Under the pieces are notes generated by a model. The model was not told the origin of the DNA, did no database searches, and was given only the letters and a program-made list of their open reading frames with translations. A stretch of 45,034 bases of DNA from Solirubrobacterales bacterium (lineage in GTDB: Bacteria > Actinomycetota > Thermoleophilia > Solirubrobacterales > 70-9), in NCBI GenBank assembly GCA_023958085.1, contig JAMLGI010000015.1, positions 1-45,034 of the forward strand. The letters run 5' to 3'. Below, piece after piece: positions 41,567 to 45,034 of this stretch (position 1 is its first letter; each line of letters begins with the position of its first letter). The position numbers and the translations under genes were made by a program.

Positions 41567-42659
41567 TCATCCAAAGCCAAACGCCCTAACGTAAGGGCGT
41601 GGGGTCTCGCAGCGATCGAAGCTGCGAAGCCCCTCCTGAGCGGTTTCACTTTCCCGCCTTGGTTGGCCCCAGTGGCGGAGGCGGTGGTGGGCAGTCCGCA
41701 CGTACTCGAGTTCGCGTTCAACCCCGAGAAACTGGCGGCCCTCCAAAACGGCGGCGATCCAGTGGACGATCCAGTGAACGGGTCAAGCACCAACCCGCGA
41801 GGAGGAGCGACCAGGCGGGTAAGCCAACGCATCAGGGAGATCGGTTTGACGGTCTGGTGGGTATTTTGCCCTTGGTCGAACGTTGCCGGTCGGACGCATG
41901 ATCGACATTTTTCTGGTCGGTAACCGTTCCAGCCCGGCCTCGCGTTCTGCCCGCCCCGCCTTGGTGGAGAAGAAGATGCGACCGGCCGGTGTGTTCGCTG
42001 CTTTGCCGGTTGATGCGCGCCGGGACATCCCGCAACACAGCCCCGGATTCGCACTCGTGATGGTGGGTGAACGTGACGTTCGCCGGCCAACGTCCCGACC
42101 CGTCCTTGCTTTCGGGATCAAAGATCTCGGTGAGCGCAATGTTGAGCAATCCCGGTGCCGTGCCTTGCGTGGTTTTCAGACAGCGTGCCTTCCGGAGCCT
42201 TTCGGGCCAAAAGGATCGGTTCGTAGGCTGGTTTCAATCCGGATCCCATGCGTCCGGGTAACGACAGGTTCGGCATCCCCGACGAGTAGAGCCACATCAG
42301 CACGTCGCGGATCTCGAGCCGGTGTCTTCGATCGCGCTGGTGAGCCGGTGGAAGGTGCGAGCCGCCCCGAAACTCACCAGATGCCCGCCAGGCTTCAACA
42401 CGCGAAACGCTTCGACACCCCACAGATGCGAGAAATACTCGAACGCCTCCGGACCACTGGCCTTTGGGTGAGCGCTCGCAGCGACGTCGCGCATCTGCTT
42501 GCCATCCCACGCCATCCCGTTGAACGAGATGCCGTAGGGCGGATCGGTGATCACCGCATCCACCGAGCTTTCCGGCAGCTTCGTAAGTAGCTCAAGGGTG
42601 TCGGCTTGGATCACACCCCACCGGGCAAGGTCGCTGTAAAGCCGTGGCAGCCGACTCAT
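41567..42659 (-). pseudogene. DNA methyltransferase (N4/N6, DPPY type), multiply frameshifted
   Basis: Remains of a solitary or element-borne methylase. Reading across frames gives VIQADTLELLTKLPESSVDA, then VITDPPYGISFNG (catalytic DPPY), KPGGHLVSFGAARTFHRLTS, EIRDVLMWLYSSGMPNLSLP, NTHQTVKPISLMRW, GLVLDPFTGSST (SAM site) and the end LEGRQFLGVERELEYVRTAH. At least five shifts are needed, near 42,320, 42,150, 41,990, 41,865 and 41,755. The start ATG 42659 has AAGGAG upstream and overlaps the preceding gene's stop (ATGA), so these were one operon. The protein cannot be made as sequenced. Confidence 0.85.
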
Positions 42660-43477
42660 GATTTCTCCTTCCCGGTGAATACCTCAGGTCCAGGGTTTCG
42701 ATGACCGTGAAGAGCCTCCGGGGCACCAGCTTTGGACGATTCTTCCAGGAACTGCCTGCGGGCCCGATCTGGCACCAGCCAGATCACCCGCGAAGGAAAA
42801 ACATCGGTCACAGCCTGCTCTTTGCCGGAGCGAAAGTAGGCGAGATAGACGGCAAGCTTCGTTTCGAGGGCACCCCGGCGTTCGGTTGAGAGATCCACCT
42901 CGACGAACCACAGGTCCTCCACCCCCACCGAAGGCTCGGTGACCACATAGGCGTCAGGCTTCAGACAGGCCCGGCCCCGGCCGCGCTGATGTAGTTGCGC
43001 CAACACCGTGGCTCGCCGTGAAACTCTTTGACGGTTAGGAACCGGTGGCGTTCGGCTTCCCGAAGGCGAACCAGCGTCTCACTGACCGCCAGCGTGTGCT
43101 CAATAAACGGGCCACCGGGTTCACGGTAGGTGCGCTGCCTTGAAGATTCGTGCCCCGCCATTGCCTGGGTGACACGGCGACCCAGCCCACCGAGCCCGTA
43201 GACGGTGGAGCAGCCACCCGGCCGGTAACCCGCCCGATGCTTCAAACGAACCACCGCACCCTTCTCGCTGAGCCGAGCGAGGTCGCGCCGGGCCATCCGA
43301 GCCGCCGACGATTCGGTGACCTCAACAGCCGCATAATGAAAGGCGCATCACCTGACTTGTCGACAGGTAGCGAACCTCAGCAAGGTCAACCAAGATCGCC
43401 AGCTGCCGCTCGGTCGCGCAAGCGATGAAGCGGAGCCACCTCTTCCCCTTTTTCTTGGATAGTTTCACAGCGCTCAT
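42656..43477 (-). pseudogene. Replication-relaxation-like protein, frameshifted
   Basis: Related to the Replic_Relax family found on actinobacterial plasmids and integrative elements, with an N-terminal winged helix. The start is ATG 43477 (MSAVKLSKKKGKRWLRFIAC). The frame ERQLAILVDLAEVRYLSTSQ is cut by a stop near 43,340; the message resumes as ARRDLARLSEKGAVVRLKHR, then REPGGPFIEHTLAVSETLVR. A second shift near 42,970-42,995 leads into LKPDAYVVTEPSVGVEDLWF and FPSRVIWLVPD. It is the first recognisable gene of the decayed operon. Upstream, 43478-43739 holds no gene I can identify. Confidence 0.72.
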
Positions 43478-43807
43478 AGACACCCCCTCCCACCAATGGC
43501 CGGCCGGTGAGCTGCCCCGAGTAGGTCAGTCCCGCGCAGATGACCATCGTTTTCCGCTTCATAGCGCCGAACCCCCGAACCCAGTTTTTTGTGTGGCGGA
43601 CAGCCACCGGACACCTTGAAAGCCACCTCGCAGGAAGCCTCCTTCGACCATCGGGACGCCCCATCCGGGGTAGCGTGCTGGTGAGGTCGTGACGTAGTGC
43701 CGCGGATCGAGATCCCCGGGACGGCCGATCTCACCGACTGGAATTCCCCCGGATAATTGGACACTGGAAGGCTTTCGTGTGAAAGCCTGGAAAGAAGGAG
43801 TCAAGTC

Positions 43808-44098
43808 ATGCCAAGAACCCGCCCTGCATATCCGGAGGAGTTCCGCAGAGAGGCCGTTGAGATGGTCAGGGGCGGCCGTTCGGCCGCCGATGTTGCCGAG
43901 GCGCTCGGTTGTTCGCCTCAGTCGATCACTAACTGGCTGAGGCGATCGGACCTCGATCAGGGCATCCGCAAGGATGGCCTGAACACCGAGGAGCGCGAGG
44001 AACTCAAAAGGCTGCGAAGAGAGAACACCCGGCTCCGTCAGGAGAGGGATTTACTCAAACGAGCCGCGGCCTTCTTCGCGACCGATCAGTCAAGGTGA
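43808..44098 (+). CDS. IS3-family transposase OrfA
   Basis: A 96-residue DNA-binding protein: helix-turn-helix (YPEEFRREAVEMVRGGRSAA, LGCSPQSITNWLRR) then a leucine-zipper-like helix (EREELKRLRRENTRLRQERD). AAGGAG lies eight bases before the ATG. The last codon overlaps the first of orfB (GTGA at 44095-44098). In IS3 elements a full transposase can also be made by -1 frameshifting; no obvious slippery run is present here, so coupling by overlap may be used. Confidence 0.9.
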   Translation: MPRTRPAYPEEFRREAVEMVRGGRSAADVAEALGCSPQSITNWLRRSDLDQGIRKDGLNTEEREELKRLRRENTRLRQERDLLKRAAAFFATDQSR

Positions 44099-44976
44099 AG
44101 TACCGGCTGATCAAGGCGGAGAAGGCCATCACCCCGCTGAAGGTCAGCTGCGAGGTTCTCGGGGTCTCTCGGTCCGGCTATTACGCCTGGGAGGGCCGGG
44201 GGCCCTCGGAGAGGCAGAGATCCGACGAGAAGCTACTTGAGCAGATCCGGGAGATCTACGCCGCCAACGAGCTGGTCTACGGCTCACCGCGGATCCACGC
44301 GGAGCTCAGGATGGAGTACGGAGTGAGGGTCGGCAGGAAGCGGGTTGAGCGTTTGATGCGGGTAAACGGGATCAGTGGCCTGATCGAGAAAAAGCGGGGA
44401 AATACCACGGTGCGGGTGCCCGGGGTGAAGGTCGCCTCCGACAAGGTCCTCCGCGATTTCACCGCGAAGAAACCGAACCAGCTTTGGGTTGCCGACATCA
44501 CCTACCTTCGGACCTGGGAGGGCTGGGTTTACCTGGCAGCGGTCCAGGATGCGTATTCCCGCAGGATCGTCGGCTGGTCAATGGCTGAACATATGCGCAC
44601 CGATCTGGTCGTTGACGCGCTGAAGATGGCGGTCAAGAGACGAAGACCCGACCCCGGGGTGATTCATCACAGCGACCGGGGAAGCCAGTACGTATCACTG
44701 GCGTTCGGCAAGGTAGCCAAGAAGAACGGGATCGCCCAATCGATGGGCCAGGTCGGGTCGGCCTACGACAACTCGCTGGCCGAGAGTTTCTTCGCGACCT
44801 TGAAGAAGGAGAAGGTCTACCGCCGCTCCTGGCCGGACAAGCAGGAACTGAAGACCCACGTCTTCGAGTACATCGAATCGTTCTACAACCGTCGCCGGCG
44901 CCACTCGTATCTCGGGTATCTTGCGCCGGCAGAGTTTGAGGGGGAGGCGCGCCTCCCCCTCAAGAAAGCAGCCTGA
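44095..44976 (+). CDS. IS3-family transposase OrfB (DDE)
   Basis: A 293-residue integrase-like catalytic subunit that cuts and joins the IS ends. The catalytic triad is Asp134 (WVADITYL), Asp194 (HHSDRGSQY) and Glu230 (NSLAESFFATLKKE), with 35 residues between the second Asp and Glu as expected. The N-terminal HTH_21 region (YGSPRIHAEL, GRKRVERLMR) and the C-terminal YNRRRRHSYLGYLAP are typical. All motifs are intact, unlike the neighbouring element genes, so this IS may be active and recent. Confidence 0.93.
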   Translation: MKYRLIKAEKAITPLKVSCEVLGVSRSGYYAWEGRGPSERQRSDEKLLEQIREIYAANELVYGSPRIHAELRMEYGVRVGRKRVERLMRVNGISGLIEKKRGNTTVRVPGVKVASDKVLRDFTAKKPNQLWVADITYLRTWEGWVYLAAVQDAYSRRIVGWSMAEHMRTDLVVDALKMAVKRRRPDPGVIHHSDRGSQYVSLAFGKVAKKNGIAQSMGQVGSAYDNSLAESFFATLKKEKVYRRSWPDKQELKTHVFEYIESFYNRRRRHSYLGYLAPAEFEGEARLPLKKAA

Positions 44977-45034
44977 ACTCTATGCTCAGGTTTCAACCCC
45001 AAGGTGTGTCCGCGAAACCGGGGGAGTTCCCGTG

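Larger units (their letters stand above)
43740..45030 (+). mobile_element. IS3-family insertion sequence (apparently complete)
   Basis: About 1.29 kb bounded by terminal inverted repeats. The left end (43740-43764) reads GGAATTCCCCCGG...GGACAC and the right end (45006-45030), read inward, GGAACTCCCCCGG...GGACAC, with 19 of 25 bases matching. It contains the usual two overlapping frames, orfA and orfB. No clear target duplication is seen directly outside the repeats; the right flank has only four bases in the window. It lies just upstream of the decayed mobile operon. Confidence 0.88.

Noticed and set aside
43386-43739. Possible group II intron or HNH fragment (segment with MKRKTMVICAGLTYSGQLTG)
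   Set aside because: The resemblance to intron-encoded C-termini is vague, the zinc/HNH cysteines and histidines are missing and no domain V structure was found.

Overview
The window reads as high-GC chromosome of an actinobacterium, most likely a Thermoleophilia/Solirubrobacterales-type organism. This is inferred from an F420-type FO synthase gene, a perfect actinobacterial SOS box (CGAAC-N4-GTTCG) in front of lexA, a class A RNase P RNA, frequent GTG/TTG starts and overall gene style. No 16S is present, so the class-level placement is only an inference.

Bases 1-36,800 are ordinary, densely packed chromosome with intact genes. Its main theme is acetyl-CoA/C2 assimilation by the ethylmalonyl-CoA pathway: crotonyl-CoA carboxylase/reductase (6.3 kb), ethylmalonyl-CoA mutase (8.8 kb), a MaoC-type mesaconyl-CoA hydratase candidate (13.4 kb), an acyl-CoA dehydrogenase that is probably methylsuccinyl-CoA dehydrogenase (14.5 kb), and a malyl-CoA/beta-methylmalyl-CoA lyase (16.4 kb). 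GTP-dependent PEP carboxykinase (19.7 kb) and a succinyl-CoA-synthetase-like pair with a coupled small ferredoxin (22.1-24.5 kb) would drain or feed the same C4 pool. Around these lie an FO synthase fragment, a cupredoxin lipoprotein, an aquaporin, a ygfZ-plsC-lipoprotein operon, a VKOR/DsbA-like disulfide pair, TrpB2, a methylthio-nucleoside phosphorylase, an acyl-CoA synthetase, a class III aminotransferase, three consecutive GGDEF genes with a membrane protein, a YyaL/DUF255 protein, an AhpD-like protein lacking its cysteines, an RlpA-like protein, rnpB and lexA.

From 37.0 kb the character changes. A tRNA-Leu(GAG) is followed by an array of structured repeats, a small VbhA-like antitoxin/Fic toxin pair, and then a 47-bp near-copy of the tRNA 3' end plus a second array of the same repeats. 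These repeats share a GGCCGGC...CCGG-GAGTT-CCG core inside outer arms whose sequence differs from copy to copy but remains self-complementary in the best copies. A further copy lies alone at 24.5 kb. This arrangement is the strongest candidate for something not covered by ordinary annotation.

After a short lipoprotein gene and xthA, the segment 39.97-43.48 kb is a decayed mobile element on the minus strand: replication-relaxation-like protein, DNA methyltransferase, coiled-coil protein, XRE regulator and ImmA/IrrE peptidase. Each is broken by one or more frameshifts although its protein signature can still be read by joining frames. The window ends in an apparently complete IS3-family insertion sequence with recognisable terminal inverted repeats.
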